From Anaeromyxobacter oryzae (GTDB lineage: Bacteria; Myxococcota; Myxococcia; Myxococcales; Anaeromyxobacteraceae): DNA of 64,000 nucleotides. The notes below the pieces were generated by a model. It was given only the letters and a program-made list of their open reading frames with translations, was not told where the DNA came from and ran no database searches. The translations under genes were made by a program, and so were the position numbers. Below, one piece after another: positions 31,149 to 39,018 of this stretch; position 1 is the first letter of the stretch, and every line of letters begins with the position of its first letter. The DNA is taken from assembly GCF_023169945.1 (NCBI RefSeq), contig NZ_AP025591.1, positions 310,001 to 374,000 of the forward strand. The letters are read 5' to 3'.

Positions 31149-32033
31149 TCACGCCGCCTGCCGGACGAGGCGCGTCGACGCGATCATGTCGCGCAGCACC
31201 GCGTCGTCGTCGGCCTCGAACGGATAGATGATCTCGAGGAAGAACGTCTGCGTGTCGAGGCCGTGTCGGTCCCAGAACGCGCGGAGCCCGGCGGGCGTGA
31301 CGAGGCCCTCGCGGCAGAAGCTCCAGTGGCAGTCGAGGCTGCCGTCGGTCTGCTGGACGTGGAACGCCTGGATGAAGTCGCGGCACCGGGTCATCCAGGC
31401 GTCGACGCTCGCGCCCCCGCCGAACAGCGGCCGGTAGAGCGCGTGCCCCCAGTCGACGAGGAGCCGGACCGGGATCTCGGTGCGCCCCTCGAGATCGGTC
31501 ATGAGCCGCAGCGCGTCCTCCGCGGAGGACGGGAACTCGGTCGCCAGCGGCGTCGGCTCGACGAGCAGCGTCGAGAGCCCCCGGCGCCGCGCGTGGCGCG
31601 CCAGCTCGGCGAGCATGCCGAGCGCGTTCGCGTAGAGCTCCTCGCGCCGGTGCGGATCCTTCGCGTCCGAGTAGGAGTAGCCGCCGAGCGGCATCCCCGC
31701 GGCCGGGACCTCCATCGCGGCGGTCATGTCGATGGCGCGCTCGAGGTGCTCGTACCCGGCGAGGCGCAGGTCCTCCGTCGGAGCGAGCAGGTTGTTGTAC
31801 GTGTACGAGGCGAGCCCGCCGAACGTGCTCTCCACGGTGAGGCCCTCGGCCCGGAACGCGTCGGCGTACGCGCGCGCGACGCGGTCGCGCCGCCGCTCCG
31901 GCCACCACGGGTCGGACAGGTCCCAGGTGTACTGTACGTACGCGACCCCGAGCTGCTCGCGGACGATCGCCGCGAGCTCGGGCGGGTCGATCCAGCGCTT
32001 CACGGCGAAGGACAGGTTCACGCCGAGCTTCAT
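31149..32033 (-). CDS. TIM-barrel sugar isomerase/epimerase (EryC/LerI-like)
   Basis: A 294-residue xylose-isomerase-like TIM barrel. The metal-binding set is visible as Glu in LLVEPTPLATEF, Asp and His in LLVDWGHALY, His in FIQAFHVQQTDG and Glu in FFLEIIYPFEAD. In tetritol pathways a protein of this type (LerI, EryC) isomerises or racemises tetrulose-phosphates. Start is the ATG at 32033 after AGGAGCC. It sits 11 bp after the permease stop. The neighbours (DhaK, DhaL, TPI-like, RpiB) fit a four-carbon sugar. Confidence 0.82.
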   Translation of the reverse strand: MKLGVNLSFAVKRWIDPPELAAIVREQLGVAYVQYTWDLSDPWWPERRRDRVARAYADAFRAEGLTVESTFGGLASYTYNNLLAPTEDLRLAGYEHLERAIDMTAAMEVPAAGMPLGGYSYSDAKDPHRREELYANALGMLAELARHARRRGLSTLLVEPTPLATEFPSSAEDALRLMTDLEGRTEIPVRLLVDWGHALYRPLFGGGASVDAWMTRCRDFIQAFHVQQTDGSLDCHWSFCREGLVTPAGLRAFWDRHGLDTQTFFLEIIYPFEADDDAVLRDMIASTRLVRQAA

Positions 32034-32044
32034 GGCTCCTCCCC

Positions 32045-33079
32045 TCACTCCTTCTTGATGTAGCGGCGGGAGACGGCGTCGAACGAGATGGCGAGCACGA
32101 CGATCGCCCCGCTCACGACGGACTGCCAGTATGGTGCGACGCCGAACAGCACGATGATGTTCTGGATGACCCCGATGATCGCGGCGCCGACGATGGCGCC
32201 CAGGAGCGAGCCGATCCCGCCCGTGGTGGCTACGCCGCCGATGACCGATCCGGCGATGGACGGCATGACCCAGATCTCGCCGATGGAAGGCTGCGCCGTC
32301 CCGAGGCGCGCGACCATCAGCATGCCCGCGAGCGAGGCGCAGAAGCCCGCGATCATGAAGCAGGCGACCCGGATCCGGCCCACCGGGATGCCCAGCATCC
32401 GCGCGGCGGCCGTGCTGTTCCCGAGGGCGTACACGTAGCGGCCGAACGGCGTCTTCTGGGTGACGACGGTGAGCAGCGCGAGCAGCACGAGCGTGATCAC
32501 GAACGGCATCGGGACGCCGAGGTAGACGCCCTTGCCGAGGAAGCCGATGGAGTCCGGGATGCCCGTGATCGCGAGGCCCCTGGTGATGACCAGGTTGAGG
32601 CCGCTGTAGACGCCGGCCATGCCGATCGTCACGACGAGCGAGTTGAGCCCGAGCACGGTGACGAGCAGCCCGTTCACGAGCCCGAAGAGCACGCCGAACA
32701 GCAGGCACAGGCCGAACGCCAGGAACGGGTCCCAGCCGAGCTCGACCATCATGATGCCGCCGAGCACGCCGCAGAGCCCGCCGATGGCGCCGAGCGACAG
32801 GTCGAGCTCCCCCATGATCATGAGGAGCGCCTGCGCGATGGTCACCATCCCCACGAACGCGAGCGCGCGCGAGACGATCAGCATGTTGAACGGCGTGAGG
32901 AAGTACGGCGAGAGGAAGCAGGACGCGACGAAGATCAGGACCAGCGCGGCGAAGACACCCGCGAGCGGATTCGAGAACAGCCTCGCGACCCGCCGCGGCA
33001 CCAGCCGCCGCTTCTCCCGCGCCACCTCCGCCTGCCCGAGCTCGACCTGCGGCACGACCGTACCCCCCGCGCGGCTCAC
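32045..33079 (-). CDS. Sugar ABC transporter permease (RbsC-like)
   Basis: A 344-residue membrane protein of the ribose/xylose-type permease family with about ten helices. Seen: MIMGELDLSLGAIGGLCGVL (the conserved EIDLS-like segment), GLNSLVVTIGMAGVYSGL, and YALGNSTAAARMLGIPVGRIR (the coupling loop). The GTG start overlaps the ATPase stop, and the frame before it is the ATPase gene in another frame. The N-terminal 35 residues are cytoplasmic. It works with the ATPase and binding protein that precede it. Confidence 0.93.
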   Translation of the reverse strand: MSRAGGTVVPQVELGQAEVAREKRRLVPRRVARLFSNPLAGVFAALVLIFVASCFLSPYFLTPFNMLIVSRALAFVGMVTIAQALLMIMGELDLSLGAIGGLCGVLGGIMMVELGWDPFLAFGLCLLFGVLFGLVNGLLVTVLGLNSLVVTIGMAGVYSGLNLVITRGLAITGIPDSIGFLGKGVYLGVPMPFVITLVLLALLTVVTQKTPFGRYVYALGNSTAAARMLGIPVGRIRVACFMIAGFCASLAGMLMVARLGTAQPSIGEIWVMPSIAGSVIGGVATTGGIGSLLGAIVGAAIIGVIQNIIVLFGVAPYWQSVVSGAIVVLAISFDAVSRRYIKKE

Positions 33080-34608
33080 GTGGCGCGCGCCTCGCTCGCC
33101 GCCGGCGCGCCGGCGGGTGCCTGCTCCGGCGCGGCGCCGATGATGGCGCCCACCAGCTCCCGCTGCCCCGTCCGCTCCGTGGCGAACTCCCCGACGATCC
33201 GCCCGTGGTGCATGGCGATGATCCGGTTCGCGCACTTCTGCAGCTCGTTCAGCTCGGACGAGACGAGGATGATCCCGACGCCCTTCTCGGCGAGCGCCTT
33301 CATGATCCCGTAGATGTCGACCTTGGTCCGGACGTCGATGCCCTTCGTCGGCTCGTCGAAGATCAGGATGCGCGGCCGGCACGCCATGGCCCGGCCGATG
33401 ATCGCCTTCTGCTGGTTCCCGCCGGACAGGAACATCACCTTCTTGTCCATCGACGACGTCTTGATGTCGTAGGTCCGGATGACGTCCTGGACGATCTTCC
33501 GCTCCCGCGCGTCGGACACGAGGCCCGCCGTCACGACGTCGCCGAGGACGGAGATGGCGATGTTCTCGCGGAGGCTGAGGAGCGGCAGGATCCCGTGCTC
33601 CTTCCGCGACTCCGACAAGTACAGCATCCCGTGCCGCACGGCGTGCGCCGTGTCCCCGAGCTTCCACGGCGCGCCGTCGAGCCACGCGGCGCCGCGCGAC
33701 GCGGGGCGGAACCCGAACAGCGTCTGCATCACCTCGGAGCGGCCGGCGCCCACGAGGCCTGCGAAGCCGAGGATCTCGCCCTCGTGGAGCGAGAACGACA
33801 CGCCCTCGAAGCCGCGGCCGGAGAGGTCCTCCACCTCGAGGATCCGCCGGCCGGTCGGGCCGGCGGGGCGGAAGACGTCGTCCACCTTCACGTCCTTGCC
33901 GGACATGAGCCGGATGAGCTCCGCCTGCGTCATCGCCCCCATCTCGGCGTGACCGACCTTCTCGCCGTTCCGGAGCACCGTGACCTCGTCCCCGATGGCG
34001 AACATCTCCTCGAGCTTGTGGGAGATGAAGATGACGGCGTGTCCCGTCGCGCGGAGCTCTCGCACGATGGCGAAGAGCCGCTCCACCTCGGCGTCGGTCA
34101 GCGCGCTCGTCGGCTCGTCGAGGATGAGCACCTTGAACCGCCTCCGGGTGGAGGCGCGGGCGATCTGGAGCAGCTGCTGATCGGAGACGCCGACGTCGCG
34201 CACGCGCTGCTCGGGCCGCGCCGCGATCTTGAACCGCTCGAGGAACGGCTCCGCCGCCTGATTCAGCGCGGCGTGCGACAGGAAGAGGCCGCCCACGCCG
34301 GACTTGCCGAACGGCATGAACAGGTTCTCCGCCACCGTCATGTGCGGGAACAGGTTCAGCTCCTGGGGGACGTAGGCGACCTCGTCGAAGAGCGCGTGCT
34401 GCGCGAGCGCGTCCCGCCCGTCGATGAGGACCTGGCCGCGGTTCGGCGCCTCGACGCCGGTCAGGATCTTCACGAGCGTCGACTTGCCGGCGCCGTTCTC
34501 GCCCGCGAGGGCGTGGACCCGCCCGAGGTCCACGGAGAAGTCCACCCGGTCCAGGGCGACGACGCCCGGGAACTCCTTGCGGATGTCGCGGACCTCCAGG
34601 AACGGCAC
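33076..34608 (-). CDS. Sugar ABC transporter ATPase (RbsA/MglA-like)
   Basis: A 510-residue duplicated ATPase. The first domain has Walker A GENGAGKST and the divergent signature VSDQQLLQIARAS, with Walker B ILDEPTSAL. The second domain has LSGGNQQKAIIGRAM and FDEPTKGIDV. Length is normal for the family. It energises uptake of the sugar bound by the protein encoded next upstream (34676-35611). The ATG at 34608 gives MPFLEVRDIRKEFPGVVALD, a usual beginning for these proteins. Confidence 0.95.
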   Translation of the reverse strand: MPFLEVRDIRKEFPGVVALDRVDFSVDLGRVHALAGENGAGKSTLVKILTGVEAPNRGQVLIDGRDALAQHALFDEVAYVPQELNLFPHMTVAENLFMPFGKSGVGGLFLSHAALNQAAEPFLERFKIAARPEQRVRDVGVSDQQLLQIARASTRRRFKVLILDEPTSALTDAEVERLFAIVRELRATGHAVIFISHKLEEMFAIGDEVTVLRNGEKVGHAEMGAMTQAELIRLMSGKDVKVDDVFRPAGPTGRRILEVEDLSGRGFEGVSFSLHEGEILGFAGLVGAGRSEVMQTLFGFRPASRGAAWLDGAPWKLGDTAHAVRHGMLYLSESRKEHGILPLLSLRENIAISVLGDVVTAGLVSDARERKIVQDVIRTYDIKTSSMDKKVMFLSGGNQQKAIIGRAMACRPRILIFDEPTKGIDVRTKVDIYGIMKALAEKGVGIILVSSELNELQKCANRIIAMHHGRIVGEFATERTGQRELVGAIIGAAPEQAPAGAPAASEARAT

Positions 34609-34675
34609 GCGGCCCCCTGCCGCGGGGCGGCGCAGCGCACCGGCGTGCGCGCGTCACCCCGCGCCGCTCTCGGCG

Positions 34676-35611
34676 CTAGAACCCCTTGTAGTTCGTCGTC
34701 ATCACCTTGTTGATGACGCCGATCCCGGTGTCGATGCGCTTCGGCATGTAGCCGCCGAGCTTTCCCTGCCACATGGCGATGACGGCCCAGTAGCCCTGGG
34801 TCCGCGGCTTCGTCGAGGCGGAGGAGTCCGCCACGCCGTCGCGGATCAGCTCGATCATCTGCGGGAGATCGTCGAGGCCGACCGACAGCACCTTGCCGAC
34901 GCGCCCTGCCTCCTTGATGGCGATGCCGACGCCGATCGGCCCCGCCGCGTCGCAGGAGACCCAGCCGCGGAGGTTCGGGTGCGCCTGCATGATCGCGGCC
35001 GCCTGCTTCTGCGCGGTCTCGATCTCGTCGTTGTCGATGCCCTTCGCGACGAGCTTGATGCCCGGGAACTGCTTGAAGAGCTTCTCGTGACAGTCGGCGC
35101 GGATCATGTGGTTCGGCGCGGTGGGGACGCCCATCATGATCGCGACCTCGCCCTTGCCGCCCAGCATCTCCACGAGGCGCCGCGACGCGATCTGCGCCTG
35201 CTCGCAGAAGTCGTTGCCGACGCTCGTGAGCTCCATCCCGCGCGGAGGCTCGGAGTCGAAGATCGTGACGATGATCCCCTGCTTCACCGCCTCCTCGAGG
35301 ACGGCCTTGTTGGCCTTCTCGTCGAGCAGGTCGATCGTGATGCCGTCGGGCCGCGTCGCGATGGCGCGCTCGAGGATCTGGTTCTGCTCCACCACGTCCG
35401 CCTTCTGCGGCGCGCGGTACTCGATGGTCACCTTGGCGCCGGTCTGCTGCTCCAGCATCTTGGCCGCGGCCCGGGCGCCTTCGTGCACCAGGTCGAACCA
35501 GGGGTGGACCACCTTCGGGATGATCACGAACCGGTATTCCTTCTTCTGCGCCGACGCCAGCGAAGGCACCAGCAACACCGCCATCAGCATCGAAACCAGC
35601 CACCGCTTCAT
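34676..35611 (-). CDS. Periplasmic sugar-binding protein (RbsB-like)
   Basis: A 311-residue binding protein with a cleavable signal peptide (basic MKR, hydrophobic core, ending VPSLASA near residue 21). The mature part has the two-lobe Peripla-BP-4 fold: PKVVHPWFDLVHEGARAAAK at the start and the late segments SCDAAGPIGVGIAIKEAG and SVGLDDLPQMIELIRDGV. In this operon the ligand is probably a C4 polyol or ketose (inference from the enzymes). It lies 42 bp after the TPI-like gene. Confidence 0.93.
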   Translation of the reverse strand: MKRWLVSMLMAVLLVPSLASAQKKEYRFVIIPKVVHPWFDLVHEGARAAAKMLEQQTGAKVTIEYRAPQKADVVEQNQILERAIATRPDGITIDLLDEKANKAVLEEAVKQGIIVTIFDSEPPRGMELTSVGNDFCEQAQIASRRLVEMLGGKGEVAIMMGVPTAPNHMIRADCHEKLFKQFPGIKLVAKGIDNDEIETAQKQAAAIMQAHPNLRGWVSCDAAGPIGVGIAIKEAGRVGKVLSVGLDDLPQMIELIRDGVADSSASTKPRTQGYWAVIAMWQGKLGGYMPKRIDTGIGVINKVMTTNYKGF

Positions 35612-35653
35612 CGCATCCTCCCTCTCGTTTGGTCCTTCAGCCGCCTGCTCCAG

Positions 35654-36445
35654 TCACGGCGCGCGCCTCCCGCGCGCCTCCATCGCGATCCGGACGAGCG
35701 CGACGAGCCCCTGCGGAGCCCAGGCCGCGCGCCCGACGAAGAGGCCGTCCACGTCGGGCGCCGCGAGCAGCGCGCCCGCATTCGCCGGGGTCACGCTGCC
35801 GCCGTAGAGGACCGCGCACCGGTCCGCCGCCTCGGCCCCGTGGAGCGCCGCGATGGCCTCGCGGACCACCGCGTGCAGCGCGCTCGCCCACTCCGGCGAC
35901 GCGGGCGTCCCGTCCTGGCCGATGGCCCAGACCGGCTCGTACGCGACGACCACGTCCCCCACCCGGTCCCGCGGGACGCCGTGGAGCGCGATCTTCACCT
36001 GGCGCGCCACCGACTCCGCCGCCACCCCGAGCCGCTGCTCCTCGGCGGTGTCGCCGACGCAGACGAGCGGGACGAGGCCGCACCCGAGCGCGGCGAGCAC
36101 CTTGCGGTTCACCGCGGCGTCCGTCTCGCCGTACATCGCGCGCCGCTCCGAGTGCCCGAGCTCGACGAGCGCGGCGCCGCAGTCCTTCACCATGGCCGGC
36201 GAGATCTCGCCGGTGTACGCGCCGCGCGCCTCCCAGTGCATGTTCTGGGCGCCGACGAGGAGCGGGAGGGTGCGCGCCCGCTGGCACACGCTCCGGAGGA
36301 TGGTGAACGGCGGGACGACGAACACCGCGGGCAGCCCGTCGCCCGCCCCGCGCAGGAACGCCCCGAGCTCCGCGAGGTAGCCCTCCGCGTCCGCGAGGAG
36401 GAAGTTCATCTTCCAGCCGGTCCCGATCCACGTCCGGCGCCGCAT
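35654..36445 (-). CDS. Triosephosphate-isomerase-like enzyme, EryH type (tetrulose-phosphate isomerase)
   Basis: A 263-residue TIM barrel with the catalytic set Lys12 (GTGWKMN), His98 (LGHSERR) and Glu170 (AYEPVW). It departs from normal TPI at loop 6, which reads AIGQDGTPAS instead of AIGTGKTAT, and has VGAQNMHWEARGAYTGEIS before the His. Both traits match EryH-type enzymes that convert L-erythrulose-1-phosphate to D-erythrulose-4-phosphate in Brucella and mycobacteria. A housekeeping TPI is therefore less likely. It is 3 bp after the DhaL gene. Confidence 0.85.
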   Translation of the reverse strand: MRRRTWIGTGWKMNFLLADAEGYLAELGAFLRGAGDGLPAVFVVPPFTILRSVCQRARTLPLLVGAQNMHWEARGAYTGEISPAMVKDCGAALVELGHSERRAMYGETDAAVNRKVLAALGCGLVPLVCVGDTAEEQRLGVAAESVARQVKIALHGVPRDRVGDVVVAYEPVWAIGQDGTPASPEWASALHAVVREAIAALHGAEAADRCAVLYGGSVTPANAGALLAAPDVDGLFVGRAAWAPQGLVALVRIAMEARGRRAP

Positions 36446-36448
36446 GGC

Positions 36449-37129
36449 TCACGCCTCCCCGGCCCCGGTTCCGGCGGAGGCCTCCTCGGAGGCGCTCGCC
36501 GACACGAACTCCGCCATGGCGCGGAGGATGAGGTGGACGGAGGCGGCGCCGGGATCCACGTGCCCGAGCGCCCGCTCACCGAGGGTCCGCGCCTTGCCCA
36601 TCCGGGCCACGAGGTCCCGCGTCCGCTCGACGCCGAGCCGCGCGGCCTCCGCGACCGCCGGGAGCGCCCGCGCGAGCGGCTCGCCCGCCCGGGCCCGCGC
36701 CGCTCGCGCCGCCGGCTCCAGGGCGTCGACCATCGTCTTGTCACCCGTCCGGGCGCCGCCGCGCGCCTGCACGGCCTCGAGCCCATCCTCGAGGAACCGG
36801 GCCAGCGCCGCGCTCGTGAGCGCGCGCTCGTCGTGCAGCCGCGCGCCGCCACCCCGGAACAGGGTCCCGAACACCGCGCCGGACGCCCCGCCCATCGACC
36901 GGAGGAGCGCGGTGCCGATGCAGTGCAGCAGCGCGCCGACGGACCCGAACGGCGGGCGCTCCAGCTCCCGCCGGACGGCCTCGAACCCGCGCGCCATCCC
37001 GATGCCGTGATCCGAGTCGCCGATCGCGCGATCGAGCTCCGTCAGGAGGTCCTTGCTCGCGACCATCGCGTCGGAGACGCGGAGGAACATGACGCGCGCG
37101 CTCTCGAGGTCCAGCTGCTCGCGGTCCAT
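36449..37129 (-). CDS. dhaL: Dihydroxyacetone-kinase-type ADP/ATP-binding subunit DhaL
   Basis: A 226-residue helical nucleotide-binding subunit. The Mg-nucleotide motif AIGDSDHGIGM (Asp38, Asp40, His41) matches the DhaL GDxDHG motif, and GGASGAVFGTLFRGG follows. Paired with DhaK it phosphorylates dihydroxyacetone or, in related systems (LerK, DerK), erythrulose. No DhaM phosphotransferase component is present, so ATP is the likely donor. It starts 3 bp after the dhaK stop. Confidence 0.9.
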   Translation of the reverse strand: MDREQLDLESARVMFLRVSDAMVASKDLLTELDRAIGDSDHGIGMARGFEAVRRELERPPFGSVGALLHCIGTALLRSMGGASGAVFGTLFRGGGARLHDERALTSAALARFLEDGLEAVQARGGARTGDKTMVDALEPAARAARARAGEPLARALPAVAEAARLGVERTRDLVARMGKARTLGERALGHVDPGAASVHLILRAMAEFVSASASEEASAGTGAGEA

Positions 37130-37132
37130 CGG

Positions 37133-38134
37133 TCACCCCCTCGTGAGCGCGAGGGACGCCGCCGGGCGCGTCCAGTGGCGCTCGAGCTCCGGATCGAGCC
37201 GGAGCAGCGACAGCGAGAAGCCCGCCATCTCCTGGGACGTGCAGAAGCTCCCGACGAGCGTGTCCTGGACCCGGACATCCCGGGCGCGCAGGATCTGGTG
37301 CGCGCGCCGCGTCACGATGAGCAGCTCCATCGTCGTCGTCGCGCCGAGGTCGTTCACGAGCAGGCACACCCGGTCGCCGCCCCTGAACGGGAGGTCCGGC
37401 AGGATCACGTCGAGCATCCGGTCGACGAGCGCGTCTGCGGGGAGCAGCCTCTCGCGCGACACGCCGGGCTCGCCGTGCAGCCCCATTCCGATCTCGATGG
37501 CGTCGTCCGGCAGCTCGAACGTCCTCGCGCCGGTCTCGGGGATCGACCCCGCCGCCACGGCGACGCCGATCGACCGCGTCGCGTCCCGCGCCCGCGAGGT
37601 GACGCGGTGGGCCTCGGCGAGGCTCGCGCCGGACGCCGCGACCGCCCCCGCGATCTTGATGACGAAGAGATCGCCGGCGATGCCGCGCCGGTCCTGCGTC
37701 CGCGCGGCGGGCGCCGACGCGGCGTCGTCCCACACGCGCACCGTCTCGACCCGGATCCCCTCGTCGGCGGCCAGCTCCGCCGCCATGTCGAAGTTCATGA
37801 CGTCGCCGGCGTAGTTCCCGTAGACGTACAGCACGCCCGCGCCGCGGTTCACCGCGCGCGTCGCCGCCAGGATCGTGTCCGGCGAGGGCGCCGCGAAGAC
37901 GTTGCCGCAGGCCGCCGCGTCGGCGAGCCCCTCCCCGACGAAGCCGGCGAACAGCGGCTCGTGGCCGCTCCCCCCGCCCAGGAGCACGCCGACCTTGCCG
38001 TCCTGCAGCTCCGTCCTCACGACGGCGTTCACGTCCGCGAGCTTCCGGACGCGGCCGCCGTACGCGGCGACGAGGCCGTCGAGCAGCTCCGGAACCACGT
38101 TCCGCGGATCGTTGACGATCTTCTTGATCAGCAC
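37133..38134 (-). CDS. dhaK: Dihydroxyacetone-kinase-type substrate-binding subunit DhaK (likely tetrulose kinase)
   Basis: A 333-residue subunit that binds the keto sugar covalently through a His. His220 in IGMGLHGEPG is the equivalent of E. coli His218, GGGSGHEPLFAGFVG (53-67) and Asp111 (NYAGDVMNFD) line the site. The GTG start at 38134 follows AGGAGG; an earlier in-frame ATG would give 76 extra residues without family similarity. It heads the tetrulose operon. With the EryH-like and RpiB-like genes, the substrate is more likely erythrulose than dihydroxyacetone. Confidence 0.9.
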   Translation of the reverse strand: MLIKKIVNDPRNVVPELLDGLVAAYGGRVRKLADVNAVVRTELQDGKVGVLLGGGSGHEPLFAGFVGEGLADAAACGNVFAAPSPDTILAATRAVNRGAGVLYVYGNYAGDVMNFDMAAELAADEGIRVETVRVWDDAASAPAARTQDRRGIAGDLFVIKIAGAVAASGASLAEAHRVTSRARDATRSIGVAVAAGSIPETGARTFELPDDAIEIGMGLHGEPGVSRERLLPADALVDRMLDVILPDLPFRGGDRVCLLVNDLGATTTMELLIVTRRAHQILRARDVRVQDTLVGSFCTSQEMAGFSLSLLRLDPELERHWTRPAASLALTRG

Positions 38135-38451
38135 GCCCCACCTCCTGCGGAGGCTCGCGCGCGGCCGGCTCGCGGGCGGCCGACGTGGTCGCGGGTGAGG
38201 CCAGTCGAGCGTGGAGCCCCTCGAGCGGCGTGATGCCCGCGAGGTCGTGCGGAGCGTCCCCCCTCGGCCCGTGGGCGTCAACGAGCCGCCGCGCCGCGCC
38301 CCGGAGAGGCGCGCGCTCGCTCGCGCGCGGCATTCGATTGCGCCCCAACGAACGCGTTTCACCGCCGTCGGCGCGCGACGATCCTCCCGCCCGGACAGCC
38401 GCTCGACGCCCTCGAGCGCGTCTGCCCCGAACGCGAGGGGGGAGGCATCGC
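38135..38451. promoter_or_regulatory. Divergent control region between dhaK operon and rpiB
   Basis: A 317-bp gene-free stretch between the two divergent tetrulose transcription units. AACGCGTT at 38351-38358 is a perfect 8-bp palindrome within CGAACGCGTTTC, similar to LacI-family operator cores. No regulator gene is adjacent. Otherwise the region is GC-rich; no protein or RNA gene is visible. Confidence 0.35.
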
Positions 38452-38919
38452 ATGAGGATCGCGATTGGGTGCGACGAGGCCGCCTACGATCTGAAGGAGC
38501 TCATCAAGCAGGAGCTGGTCGAGCTCCACCACGACGTGCAGGACTTCGGGACGTACGATCGCCGGCCGGTGATGTACCCCGACGTCGCCTTCGCCGTCGC
38601 CGAGCAGGTCGCCGCCGGGATGTTCGAGCGCGCCATCCTGCTCTGCGGGACGGGGATCGGCATGGCCATCTGCGCCAACAAGGTGCCCGGCGTCCGCGCG
38701 GCGCAGGCTCACGACGCGTACTCGGCGGAGCGCGCAGCCCGGAGCAACGACGCGCAGGTGCTCACGCTCGGCGCGCGCGTCGTCGGCCCGGAGCTCGCGC
38801 GCACCATCGTCCGGGCCTGGCTCGCCGCGTCGTTCGACCCGGCGCGCTCGGGACGCAAGGTCGAGCTCATCCGCGCCTACGAGCGGCGCACGCACGGCGC
38901 CATCGTGAATGCGGGCTGA
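38452..38919 (+). CDS. rpiB: RpiB/EryI-type sugar-phosphate isomerase
   Basis: A 155-residue enzyme of the LacA/RpiB family. Seen: MRIAIGCDEAAYDLKELI at the N-terminus, and the active-site segment LLCGTGIGMAICANKVPGVRAA with catalytic Cys near residue 65, then AHDAYSAERAARSNDAQVLTLGARV. The ATG follows GGGGGGAGG. In erythritol and threitol pathways EryI/DerI changes D-erythrulose-4-phosphate into D-erythrose-4-phosphate. It is transcribed away from the dhaK operon and is the last enzyme needed to feed central metabolism. A plain ribose-5-phosphate isomerase B is possible but context argues against it. Confidence 0.9.
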   Translation: MRIAIGCDEAAYDLKELIKQELVELHHDVQDFGTYDRRPVMYPDVAFAVAEQVAAGMFERAILLCGTGIGMAICANKVPGVRAAQAHDAYSAERAARSNDAQVLTLGARVVGPELARTIVRAWLAASFDPARSGRKVELIRAYERRTHGAIVNAG

Positions 38920-39018
38920 ACCTCCGCCGCGACCCGGCCGGAGGCGATCCGCCGCCGGAGCGCACCGGCACGGGCGGCGCCTGCGGCGGCGACCGTCCGG
39001 GGTTAGGTTCGCCCTCGC

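Noticed and set aside
35654..36445. Housekeeping triosephosphate isomerase
   Set aside because: Loop 6 reads AIGQDGTPAS, and the gene is inside a C4 sugar operon; this fits the EryH type better.
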